DNA of 64,000 nt from assembly GCA_028291515.1 (NCBI GenBank), contig JAQGHU010000114.1:1-64000 (forward strand), written 5' to 3'. Under the pieces are notes generated by a model, which saw nothing but the letters and a program-made list of their open reading frames with translations, was not told where the DNA came from and made no database searches. Origin of the DNA: Schlesneria sp. GTDB taxonomy: Bacteria; Planctomycetota; Planctomycetia; Planctomycetales; Planctomycetaceae. Both the position numbers and the translations under genes were made by a program. This document shows, piece after piece, positions 38,846-47,911 of the stretch; the first letter of the stretch is position 1, and each line of letters starts with the position of its first letter.

Positions 38846-41800
38846 GTGCAAATGTCGAAGCGGGGCGGTCATTTGTCCGGGGCGATGCTGCTCGTAGTCG
38901 TATGCGTGTTATCGCAACCACGACCAGTTGCGGCGCAGCCGGATTACATTCAAGCTCTCATTGGGCGTCCCCGACCGGCTCTTCGCCCAGCGTTTCAAGG
39001 CCATGAGCAGTTGTCACTGGCTTTGGAGCAGGCAGACAAGGGAGACATCGAAGGGTCGCTGAAGTCGGCCCGCGCAGCATTTGCTGACCGTGGAGCTAAA
39101 GAGCTTTTCAATGACTTGGATCTGCAAACCGTCGGCCCCAATCTGCTGCGGCTATCGAATCTGTGGAGCGCGAAAAATGCGCCCGTTGACGAAGTTGCTC
39201 AGATCTTGCGAGACGTTGTATTGCCGATACGACCGGCGGGTCGAATCTACACATTTCCGGCCCAGACTCGACTGACTTCTGATGTCAGAGCATTGACGCG
39301 GCAGAACTCGCGAATCCCGGCACCGGAAAGTGTGGGGGCCGAATTGATTCGCTGGTCGGTGGCAGCGAAGCAGACCGAAGAACTGCAAAAACGGTTGCAA
39401 ATCGTGATGAAGGGCAACCCGCTGATTGAGGTGCCGAGGAACGCGAAGGCGGCCGATGGAGTGGAGAAGAAGGATCTCGGGGCATCAACGACTTTCGACG
39501 CCGCTGCAGCACGTGTCGTCGGAGTACAACTCGCGATTGCGGAGAATGATGTCGATCGGACGAACTCGTTGCTCAAAGAGTTAATCGACGGCATTGAACG
39601 GACGACCGACTCGCAACTCGACTATGTTTGTCACGCAGTGTCGTCCGCCTTGCGCAATTCGAGGTCAGAGAAAACTGCGACCGAATTGCTGGAGGCGGTC
39701 GTTCATCGAGCGTTGACGCTACCTGCTGAATCCGCGTTTCAGGTTAACGCGGTGTCACTGCTGATGCGAGCGGCCGAACTCCATGCGCAGGCCGGGCGAC
39801 CGGACGACGCGAAGCGCTGCGCATTGGCCGCCATCGCGAAGCCGCAGAATAGTCAGCGCCTCGGCCCGGACTACGCAGCGTTCCTGGATCACGTCCTCAA
39901 GCAGCGAGCAGCGGGAGTCCTGCTGGATGCTGGTGCCATCGTTGAAAGTTTGGATATTGCGACGGTGGCTCCTGATCCGCGAGCCCTGCGGTATAGCCAA
40001 GGACCAAGCACAAATAACCTCGCCGCACGAGCGGGCCGTGAATTGCGGAAGCTCCCGCCGGTCGAGCGCTATGAATTGTTGCGGAAGTGGGCGCTGCCGA
40101 ACGGCGATCGAACGGAAGTTCGTTCGGCAATCGATTTGGTGTCGCCAGAGTTACTGCCGCATCTGGGCTCAGGATTATTGCACGATGTCTACAGCACGAA
40201 TTGGGAGTTGCTCGCCAGCGCTCGCGAAGTTGGCAAACTTGATCAGTTGATCCAGGATGTGAACGCAATTCCCGTTCAAACGGCATCGGTAAAATCCTTG
40301 TTGACACTCGCACTCGTCATGCGAGATGGCTCATCGGGCCGAGCGAATGATTCTGCTCCAGTCGCGACCAAGACCGCTTCGAGTGGGGTTCCGGCGCGAT
40401 TGACCGAGCTTCTGGCTGTGACCACGAAGCAAGTGCCGCCGTGGGAGCTGGCCAACAAGCCGCAACCTCCGCTCGATACGTATGTCATCACCGTTGAAGC
40501 GGCGCTGCATCCGGAGTGGCGTGAAGTCGCTGAAGCCTTGATGATTCAACTCATCGAGCATGCCCAACGCACGCAAGCGGCGCGGATCCGCGACCATTTT
40601 CGCCTGGCGCTGACTGAGTTGATCCGACTTCGATCCACAGGTGGTACCGCCACTCCCCAGTTGCGCGGTGAACTGAAAACGTCGCGCACGGACAGTCGTG
40701 AATCGTCCGTTTACGACAACTGGACAAAACTGCGGCCAAAGATGTGGGAAGCAATTGGCTTCGCAACCTCCGGCGAACGCGAACTCGGCGCGCTATCGCC
40801 GACTTGGTTCACCCATGAAGGATATCTGTCGCATGTCTCGAACGGTCAAGAATCTGACTTATGCTTCGCAGTGCCGTTAACGGGGACGTTTGAATTCAAC
40901 GCCGAGTGTCGTGAAGGAGGCTGGACCGAGGGACTGGCCGGTTATGGTGGTGTTTCGTGTCAGATGTATGCCTACACCGAATCGGTTTATATCAGTGGTA
41001 AAGGAGGAGCGGGCTTTGCAGTCAGTCCAAAGATGACGAACCTTCTCCATCGAAGTCCCTGGAATCGCTATACGATTCAAGTCGAAGGCGACACAGTCCG
41101 CCACTTTGCGAATGGACAATTGATCATGGAAGATCAACCGGGAAACTCGGCACCGTGGCTGACACTTGGTGGAAAAGTGGGCTTCACGCCGACGTACCGG
41201 AACCTGCGGATCACCGGCACACCAACTATCCCGCGCGAACTGGCTCTGTTGGGCGATGCCCGGCTGAGAGGGTGGGTCGCTTCCTACTTTGGCGAATCGA
41301 AGCAGGACGCACTGCCAGCGCGGCGATTCATCCAAGTCAAGGTGACCCAGAATAAGCGTGACTCATTGATGACCGTCGAAGATGACGGAACGATGCAAGG
41401 TGAACCCGTCGCAGCTAACCAGACACAGACTGATTGGACACTTGTCGATGGGGAATTGCGGTCTGCTCGTCGATCGAGTTTCTGGCCAGATGACGCGGCA
41501 TCGTGGCTGTCGTACCAGCGTCCAATGCGAAACGGCGAAACGCTCCGATACGAATTTTTCCATGTACCCACGAAGACGATCGCTCATCCGACGTTTGGAG
41601 ATGTGGTGTATTTGCTTGGTGAGGACGGTCGCATTGAAACCGGCAACGTGGGCTCGGACTGGTCGCGACTGGATGGGCGACTGGCAACAAAGACATTGAA
41701 TGGATCAGGAACTGCGATCACAGGCGGGTGGAACGCGGTTACGTTGTCGTTGCGAGGTGGCAAGCTGACAATCGAACTGAATAACAAACAGATCGCTTCC

Positions 41801-44560
41801 GAAGAGGTGTCGACAACCAGCAGCCGCCGGTTCGGTTTCTATCACGATGCTGCTCGATCAGATCTTCGAGTGCGCAAGGTCGTGCTGACTGGAGATTGGC
41901 CAAAGTCGTTCGAGGAGGTGCGAGCCGCGATCGAAATGCCAACGCCGACGGAGCCGCTACCAGATTCCCGCTTCTTAACGCATGTCATTGGCGAAAGCTA
42001 TTTCTCAGACAATGCATGTGAAATCTATCGCCGCGCCATCACACTGGAGACGTCCGAGCGATTTAAGTTCCTGAGACGCTGGGTGCTGCCCAACGAATCG
42101 AGCGATCTGCTGCGAACTTCGGGATCATTCACTCCAACGCATCCTGCTCCACCGGTACTAAACCATCATCCGATTGATGTGGCGACAGCGGAAGCTCGGC
42201 AGGCGTTTGACTCGCGTTGCGTGCAGACGGGAGGCAACTTTGTCTGTCCGGCGATCCTGCTGGTCCTGGCAGCAGCGGAATTGGATCAACTCGCCGAACT
42301 GAAGCAACAAGTATTGGAGTTTCCCGCAGCAAGTTCGTTAGACATGGCTCACAACAGGGCTTCAATGTTGGGAATCATCGCACTATTGGAGGACAATCCC
42401 GAAGAGGCGCTGCTGTGGGTGCGAGAGACGCAAGCGGTGGCCGCTCGGCACAAGGCTGCGCCGATGTATTCGCGTTGGGGAGATGTAGCCTTGGCAAGTC
42501 TTGCGATTCACCATCCAGCCACTCGCGACGCTGCCTTCGAACTGCTGGAATCCCTGCTGAGAAGTCACATTCAAACGGGCAATCCGGGTACGCCGGAGTT
42601 CTCGTGTTTCGTCAATCAACTCCATGGCCAATGCATCTACTTAAGATTCGGCGGTGAGGCGGAAGCGTTTGGAACGAATCCGAAGACCAGTCAATGGCGA
42701 ACCGTGTCGCAACCGCGAGCACGAACGAGAGGTGACGGTATCCCGATTTCGTCGTTCGACATTGTCGCGGGCGAAATGGCTCAACGTGGCGGTCATGATT
42801 TCGACGCCGCTTACTTCCAATCGCCGCTGCTGGGCAACTACGAAGTCAACTGTCGATTGTCACACTTCGATTTCCGCGAAGCGATGCTCATGGCGGCCGG
42901 AAATGCGAATGCGTTGAAATGGACTCACAACGAAGTGAAACTTTCGCATCCGCGATCAGCAATTAAGGAGTTTCCTTTAGCGACACCGATCACCCCCAAG
43001 GTTTACCAATGGCATGACTATAAGATCGTCGTGAAGGACGGACATTACACGAGTTTCATTAACGGACAGAAGCTCTACGAAGAAGCACTACCGGCGGATC
43101 ATGATCCGTGGGTGGCGGTCGTCGGGTGGGCCGCGAATTCATCCCGAGCCGTGCGAGACATCGTAATCACTGGTAAGCCAACGATTCCTCGCGAACTGAA
43201 GCTGATCGGCACGCCCGATCTTCGCGGTTGGATGGTTGATTACTATGCCACCGACTGGGGACAAACACCATTTGAATGGAAGCTCGCTGGCGATGAACTC
43301 ACGTCTCCGCAAGTCCTCGATGCCAACTTCGCGCGCGATCGACGTAAAGTTGAAAACATCATCCGCTATCATCGCCCGATGCTCGAAGATGGTGAGATTT
43401 CGTATGAGTTCTACTACGATCCGGAAGTGAAGATTGAATTGCCTCCGAGTAACTACTTCAGCGGTCTTGGAGCGGCCGCACCTAAACGCACCGCCCGCGG
43501 TCAAGCGCTGGTTCATCCGGCGCTCGATCGCATGGTCTGCCTGATCGAGTCCGATGGTGTGAAAGTTCATTGGCTTACAGACGGACGCTGGGATCGTACT
43601 GGCCTCAAGGCCGGGAATATTGATCCTGCCACGTCTCAAAGCGGCGCGGGGGCCAAGCTGCCGCTCAAGGAGGGCGATTGGAACTTGGTGAAGTTCGCGA
43701 CGAAGGGCGACAGATTGACGGTCGAACTGAATGGCAATCCGGTTTTCACTCGAGAAATCGAACCAACGAACTTGAGGCACTTCGGGTTCTTCCACTATGC
43801 CAACGAATCGAATGTTCGAGTCCGCAATGTCCGCTATCGAGGAGATTGGCCGACAGAGTTGCCCGGTGTTGATCAGCAGGATCTGGCAGGCGGTCCGCAA
43901 AAACTTGCGGCGATTCCAGACACGGACCTGCCGGATTCGAGGAGATGGGATTTCACAAAGTCGAAATTCAGCCTCGACGATTTCCGGTATCACTGGGACG
44001 CACGTGTTGCAAAACAAGTCACGCCAACTGAAGAAGGTTTGCGGATCGTGCAACCGGCGGGCGAGACTAAGATGCAGTTCGTCGGTGTATCGCCGAAGTT
44101 GACCATCGGCGGCGACTTCATTGCGACGCTGGACTACGAAGGTCTGAAAGCCGTTCCGGCGGACGAAGGCTGGGGCTCGGGCCTTAGCTTCAGTGCTGAA
44201 CTTGATGGTTCATACTCGACCGGCTTCGAAGTTCGTCTCGAAGCGAAAGCCCAGGCAAAGATCACACGATCCGTGATGTCGATGTACGCGCCAGACCGAC
44301 CGAACTATTTCCAATCTGAGTCGATCGGTGAGTTCCCTGCTGCTGGACGTCTGCGTTTGCAACGTCATGGAGCGGCTGTCTACTACTTTACCGCCGATTC
44401 GAAGTCCGACAACTTTCGGTTGCTGACCCAAAGACCGCTGGGCACGCACGATATCAAATACCTCACGATCCAAGGCGATGCGAGCGATAGAGTCGGTGGT
44501 TCCGAATTCCTGCTTAAAAGTCTGTCCATCCGAGCTAAGAAATTGACGAAAGCCGAGTGA
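38846..44560 (+). CDS. DUF1583-type planctomycete giant protein (1904 aa) with internally duplicated LamG-like modules
   Basis: Repeated motifs ITGTPTIPRELALLGDARLRGWVASY / ITGKPTIPRELKLIGTPDLRGWMVDY and RRFGFYHDAARSDLRVRKVVLTGDWP / RHFGFFHYANESNVRVRNVRYRGDWP. Confidence 0.78.
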   Translation: MQMSKRGGHLSGAMLLVVVCVLSQPRPVAAQPDYIQALIGRPRPALRPAFQGHEQLSLALEQADKGDIEGSLKSARAAFADRGAKELFNDLDLQTVGPNLLRLSNLWSAKNAPVDEVAQILRDVVLPIRPAGRIYTFPAQTRLTSDVRALTRQNSRIPAPESVGAELIRWSVAAKQTEELQKRLQIVMKGNPLIEVPRNAKAADGVEKKDLGASTTFDAAAARVVGVQLAIAENDVDRTNSLLKELIDGIERTTDSQLDYVCHAVSSALRNSRSEKTATELLEAVVHRALTLPAESAFQVNAVSLLMRAAELHAQAGRPDDAKRCALAAIAKPQNSQRLGPDYAAFLDHVLKQRAAGVLLDAGAIVESLDIATVAPDPRALRYSQGPSTNNLAARAGRELRKLPPVERYELLRKWALPNGDRTEVRSAIDLVSPELLPHLGSGLLHDVYSTNWELLASAREVGKLDQLIQDVNAIPVQTASVKSLLTLALVMRDGSSGRANDSAPVATKTASSGVPARLTELLAVTTKQVPPWELANKPQPPLDTYVITVEAALHPEWREVAEALMIQLIEHAQRTQAARIRDHFRLALTELIRLRSTGGTATPQLRGELKTSRTDSRESSVYDNWTKLRPKMWEAIGFATSGERELGALSPTWFTHEGYLSHVSNGQESDLCFAVPLTGTFEFNAECREGGWTEGLAGYGGVSCQMYAYTESVYISGKGGAGFAVSPKMTNLLHRSPWNRYTIQVEGDTVRHFANGQLIMEDQPGNSAPWLTLGGKVGFTPTYRNLRITGTPTIPRELALLGDARLRGWVASYFGESKQDALPARRFIQVKVTQNKRDSLMTVEDDGTMQGEPVAANQTQTDWTLVDGELRSARRSSFWPDDAASWLSYQRPMRNGETLRYEFFHVPTKTIAHPTFGDVVYLLGEDGRIETGNVGSDWSRLDGRLATKTLNGSGTAITGGWNAVTLSLRGGKLTIELNNKQIASEEVSTTSSRRFGFYHDAARSDLRVRKVVLTGDWPKSFEEVRAAIEMPTPTEPLPDSRFLTHVIGESYFSDNACEIYRRAITLETSERFKFLRRWVLPNESSDLLRTSGSFTPTHPAPPVLNHHPIDVATAEARQAFDSRCVQTGGNFVCPAILLVLAAAELDQLAELKQQVLEFPAASSLDMAHNRASMLGIIALLEDNPEEALLWVRETQAVAARHKAAPMYSRWGDVALASLAIHHPATRDAAFELLESLLRSHIQTGNPGTPEFSCFVNQLHGQCIYLRFGGEAEAFGTNPKTSQWRTVSQPRARTRGDGIPISSFDIVAGEMAQRGGHDFDAAYFQSPLLGNYEVNCRLSHFDFREAMLMAAGNANALKWTHNEVKLSHPRSAIKEFPLATPITPKVYQWHDYKIVVKDGHYTSFINGQKLYEEALPADHDPWVAVVGWAANSSRAVRDIVITGKPTIPRELKLIGTPDLRGWMVDYYATDWGQTPFEWKLAGDELTSPQVLDANFARDRRKVENIIRYHRPMLEDGEISYEFYYDPEVKIELPPSNYFSGLGAAAPKRTARGQALVHPALDRMVCLIESDGVKVHWLTDGRWDRTGLKAGNIDPATSQSGAGAKLPLKEGDWNLVKFATKGDRLTVELNGNPVFTREIEPTNLRHFGFFHYANESNVRVRNVRYRGDWPTELPGVDQQDLAGGPQKLAAIPDTDLPDSRRWDFTKSKFSLDDFRYHWDARVAKQVTPTEEGLRIVQPAGETKMQFVGVSPKLTIGGDFIATLDYEGLKAVPADEGWGSGLSFSAELDGSYSTGFEVRLEAKAQAKITRSVMSMYAPDRPNYFQSESIGEFPAAGRLRLQRHGAAVYYFTADSKSDNFRLLTQRPLGTHDIKYLTIQGDASDRVGGSEFLLKSLSIRAKKLTKAE

Positions 44561-45444
44561 TCCAGATGATCCTGACATTCAATTCCATGTGGCGCGTTGT
44601 TCGATGCGCCGGCTGGATTGGCGCGATCTTGGTGCTCGCGTCGTTGATCGATGTCCTTCATGGCAACGACAATGAACCCGCCCAGGACCGCGCTGAAGAA
44701 CTGAAAGCTCGCCGGTTTGAGCTGATGCAATCCCGGGTCGCAGCGTTGAAGATTGAGTCTGACAAGACGGGTGTTCCGTCGAAATTCGCTGCGAAGCCAA
44801 TCTTCAAGTACAGCGACCCTGCACGCGGATACGTCGCGGCGTCGGTCTGGAAGCTGGGCGAGCAGGGTCGCCCGTTGGCGCTGCTTGCCGTCGAGCTCGA
44901 TCGAAGCACCTACGGCAAGCCGTGCATCGGTTACGAGTATGGTTCGTTCACAAATACGCCTTTCAAAGTCACGTTTGAGAAGTCGACCTGGTCACCCCGG
45001 TCGACACTGTACGAGTTCAAAAAAATTCCCGATGCCCCGCCCCCCGAACGGACGCCACAGCTTCGTCTCATTCAAATCCGCTCGATCGCAAAACGCTTTG
45101 CGTCCACCGAAGTTGTGAACAAGGAGAAGTGCGAACTAAGACTGCTTCCGCAGCCCGTTGATCGTTACGAGCCGTCAGAGGCCGATCGCGCCGATGGCGC
45201 GGTGTTCTTCTTCACTTTCGGCACGAACCCCGAGGTCGTGTTGCTGATCGAATCCGACGGTCAATCCTGGTTCTACGCTGCGGGGCGAATGACCGGAGCT
45301 GAGGAAGTCGTGTTGACGTTCGATGAAGCGATCGCCTGGCAAGGTTCTCCGCTCCAACAGGGAACTGAATCGCCCTTCACCGGTCACATCGCACCGATCG
45401 ATATTCCCGGAATTGATCGAGATGGTAAGGAGATTGCCGAGTAG
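44557..45444 (+). CDS. Uncharacterised secreted family, paralog 4 of 8
   Basis: KPIFKYSDPARGYVAASVWKLGEQGRPLALLA; LRLIQIRSIAKRFAS; LRLLPQPVDRYEPSEADRADGAVFFFTFGTNPEVVLLIES; GTG start overlaps the DUF1583 stop (alternative ATG at 44566). Confidence 0.78.
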   Translation: MIQMILTFNSMWRVVRCAGWIGAILVLASLIDVLHGNDNEPAQDRAEELKARRFELMQSRVAALKIESDKTGVPSKFAAKPIFKYSDPARGYVAASVWKLGEQGRPLALLAVELDRSTYGKPCIGYEYGSFTNTPFKVTFEKSTWSPRSTLYEFKKIPDAPPPERTPQLRLIQIRSIAKRFASTEVVNKEKCELRLLPQPVDRYEPSEADRADGAVFFFTFGTNPEVVLLIESDGQSWFYAAGRMTGAEEVVLTFDEAIAWQGSPLQQGTESPFTGHIAPIDIPGIDRDGKEIAE

Positions 45445-45540
45445 GCAATATGTCGATCTGCGTCTAGCGATTGCTGAAGTGAATGGATTAGCATTCTTTC
45501 ATGATGTTCGGACGCTGGAGCCGTTCCCGGAGAAATCGAA

Positions 45541-46434
45541 ATGAATGCGACATTGATGCTGTTGCTGCTATTGACGCAGACGCCCGCTCGCCTCGAGAAA
45601 TCGAAGAGTCCAAATGAAACTGAAGACGCGGCGATGCGAGCAGCAGTCACCGCCTCCGCGAAAGAGTTTGCCGGACGGTGCGAGTTCATCCTATCAGCGG
45701 CTGACAAGAAGAATCTCGTGTTGTATCCAGAGCCGATCCTGAGATGGTCGAACCCGACCGCCGGAACGGTCTTGGGCGAGGTCTTCGTCTGGACAGACAA
45801 TGGGCGACCGGCCGTCATCGGGAGTTGGTATCGGTGGTTCTCGCCGGATTGGGGTCGCACGTTTGAAGTCTGTTCGCTGTCGCAAGGAGGTATAGAAGGT
45901 CGGATCAAAGACGTTCGTTTTTGGAATCCAGTGAAGGCGGGACTGATGTTCCAACCGTTGAAGAATGTCGATGCTCCGGTTACGTCACACGCGGCACGAC
46001 TCGTGCAAATGCGTCGCCTGGCGAAAGACTTCAGCGCGAGTCTGGTCGATGACCGCGGAGATGCTGCGGGCGTCCAACGACAATTGCGACTGCTCACTCA
46101 ACCAATCTTTCGATACCCCGTTGCCGGCGAAAATTCAAACTACGCCGATGGGGCTCTCTTCGCGTTTGTCGAAGGAACAGATCCCGAGGTATTCTTGCTG
46201 ATTGAAGCGACTCCGCCCAGTGACACGGCGAGCTGGCGTTATGCCCTCGTCCGCATGAACTCTGATGCGTTGCAGGTGGTATTACGAGAAGATGTCGTCT
46301 GGACTGCCCCGAAGATCGAATATCCGCTGAATCTTTCGCAGGCGCCATACTCTTTGTTTACCTCCGATGCTGTTCTTAAGGAATCGGCGAGCCGTGATAA
46401 GCCACCAGTTTCGAGGCCGCAGGTCATACCATGA
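45541..46434 (+). CDS. Uncharacterised secreted family, paralog 5 of 8
   Basis: EPILRWSNPTAGTVLGEVFVWTDNGRPAVIG; ARLVQMRRLAKDFSAS; LRLLTQPIFRYPVAGENSNYADGALFAFVEGTDPEVFLLIEA. Confidence 0.8.
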   Translation: MNATLMLLLLLTQTPARLEKSKSPNETEDAAMRAAVTASAKEFAGRCEFILSAADKKNLVLYPEPILRWSNPTAGTVLGEVFVWTDNGRPAVIGSWYRWFSPDWGRTFEVCSLSQGGIEGRIKDVRFWNPVKAGLMFQPLKNVDAPVTSHAARLVQMRRLAKDFSASLVDDRGDAAGVQRQLRLLTQPIFRYPVAGENSNYADGALFAFVEGTDPEVFLLIEATPPSDTASWRYALVRMNSDALQVVLREDVVWTAPKIEYPLNLSQAPYSLFTSDAVLKESASRDKPPVSRPQVIP

Positions 46435-47324
46435 GCAACATACGACTCGATAGACGCACAATTGTGCTGATGTCCATTACCACTTTTCTCTCGACCGCTC
46501 CTGCATGGAGTCGTGCGGAGGATGCAGTGATCCCGCAGAACGATCCGCGTCTGCAAAAGCTGTATCAGGACGAAGCCAACCGCTGGGAGATGTGGGTTGG
46601 CCCAGATCAGCAACGAAAAGCGGAGATCGTCACCGAACCGGTGTTCCGCTGGCAAAATCCTTCACGAGCCAACGGACAAAGCGGAGCGATGTATGTCTGG
46701 GTGTTTGAAGGTCGGCCGGTTGTGATTGGAGGCGTCTTTTCCAATCCTTCTGGCAAAAACCAACGCGATATCATGCATGAGTTTCACGCGCTCGGCCCCG
46801 ATCGACTTTTTCCGGAGTTTCGCAATTCCAAATCAAAATGGCTGCCGGGAGCAGGAGTGACGCTCTTTCCTTTGCCAGACTCGCCCAAGGTGGAAGAGAC
46901 CCAAGGAAAGCGGACTCTGCAACTGCGAGCGATCTCGCGCGACTTCACTGCCAATTCGCTGGACAACGAGAAAGTTCGCTGGGAACTTCGCCTGCTTCCG
47001 AAGCCACTCTATCGGTACGAGAAGCCGCAGGGCGACATCATTGACGGAGCACTGCTGGCTTTCGTCAGTGACGCGGGGACCGATCCCGAGATCATTCTGG
47101 TTCTGGAAGCTCGAAAAAATGACAAGGGAGACACGGCTTGGTTTTATCGAGCCGTACGGCTTTCGATCTCTGATCTATACGTGGATTACAAAAGAACCAA
47201 GATCTGGACCGCGCTGCACGATGATCCGAACGGAGCATTTGGAAACAAGGACAATACCTACGGCCTGATCTGGGATCGCGCTATCGACGAATTGCCGCCC
47301 GCGACGAAGAAACCACTTGATTGA
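46431..47324 (+). CDS. Uncharacterised secreted family, paralog 6 of 8
   Basis: EPVFRWQNPSRANGQSGAMYVWVFEGRPVVIGG; LQLRAISRDFTAN; LRLLPKPLYRYEKPQGDIIDGALLAFVSDAGTDPEIILVLEA; ATGA overlap with paralog 5. Confidence 0.8.
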   Translation: MSNIRLDRRTIVLMSITTFLSTAPAWSRAEDAVIPQNDPRLQKLYQDEANRWEMWVGPDQQRKAEIVTEPVFRWQNPSRANGQSGAMYVWVFEGRPVVIGGVFSNPSGKNQRDIMHEFHALGPDRLFPEFRNSKSKWLPGAGVTLFPLPDSPKVEETQGKRTLQLRAISRDFTANSLDNEKVRWELRLLPKPLYRYEKPQGDIIDGALLAFVSDAGTDPEIILVLEARKNDKGDTAWFYRAVRLSISDLYVDYKRTKIWTALHDDPNGAFGNKDNTYGLIWDRAIDELPPATKKPLD

Positions 47325-47360
47325 GGCCAGTTGCCTGTTCTTCACAATCCGCTCTTGATT

Positions 47361-47379
47361 TACAGACATCGCGTCTATA
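47361..47379. promoter_or_regulatory. Candidate BlaI operator: TACAGAC-ATCGC-GTCTATA imperfect inverted repeat
   Basis: Seen: 6 of 7 dyad positions match, about 55 bp upstream of the blaI-like ATG at 47435; BlaI/MecI/CopY regulators bind TACA..TGTA-type dyads and often autoregulate. Confidence 0.4.
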
Positions 47380-47434
47380 TCTTTTAACTGAATTCATATT
47401 TCCTCTTGTTGTTCAACGAACGTTGGTTCAATTC

Positions 47435-47824
47435 ATGGCTCTCACCCCTCAAAGTATCACGGATGCCGAGTTGTCTGTTCTACAGGTGATCTGGGAGCGG
47501 CAGACGGCGACGGTTCGCGAACTGACTGAGCGGCTCTATCCCGAAGGAACCGCGGCCCATCATGCGACCGTGCAAAAGCTACTTGAGCGGCTGGAAGCGA
47601 AGAAGTTCGTTACGCGGAACCGCAAGACCTGGCCGCATCAGTTCACGGCGATGATTGCGCGCGAATCACTGATCGTGCGGCAGTTGCAGTCCACGGCAGA
47701 CAAGCTCTGCCAGGGGGAACTGCATCCGTTGCTCACCAGCTTAGTCAAAGCGCAGGGAATTTCGGCAAGCGAACGTCAGTCGCTACGGAAGTTGTTAGAT
47801 GATTTGGATCGGGAACAGAAATAG
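47435..47824 (+). CDS. BlaI/MecI/CopY-family transcriptional regulator
   Basis: MALTPQSITDAELSVLQVIWERQTATVRELTERLYPEGTAAHHATVQKLLERLEAKKFVTRNRKTWPHQFTA. Confidence 0.93.
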   Translation: MALTPQSITDAELSVLQVIWERQTATVRELTERLYPEGTAAHHATVQKLLERLEAKKFVTRNRKTWPHQFTAMIARESLIVRQLQSTADKLCQGELHPLLTSLVKAQGISASERQSLRKLLDDLDREQK

Positions 47825-47911
47825 ATGACGATGTCACAAAGGGCTGTACAGCAGAAATTGGAATCGCCGCGGTCCGAATTGCGGTAGTGAGAATCGTGGG
47901 GGTCGTTTGTC

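Noticed and set aside
43139-44053. Antisense 304-aa ORF inside the DUF1583 gene
   Set aside because: Opposite-strand shadow ORF within a well-supported long gene; no recognisable domain.
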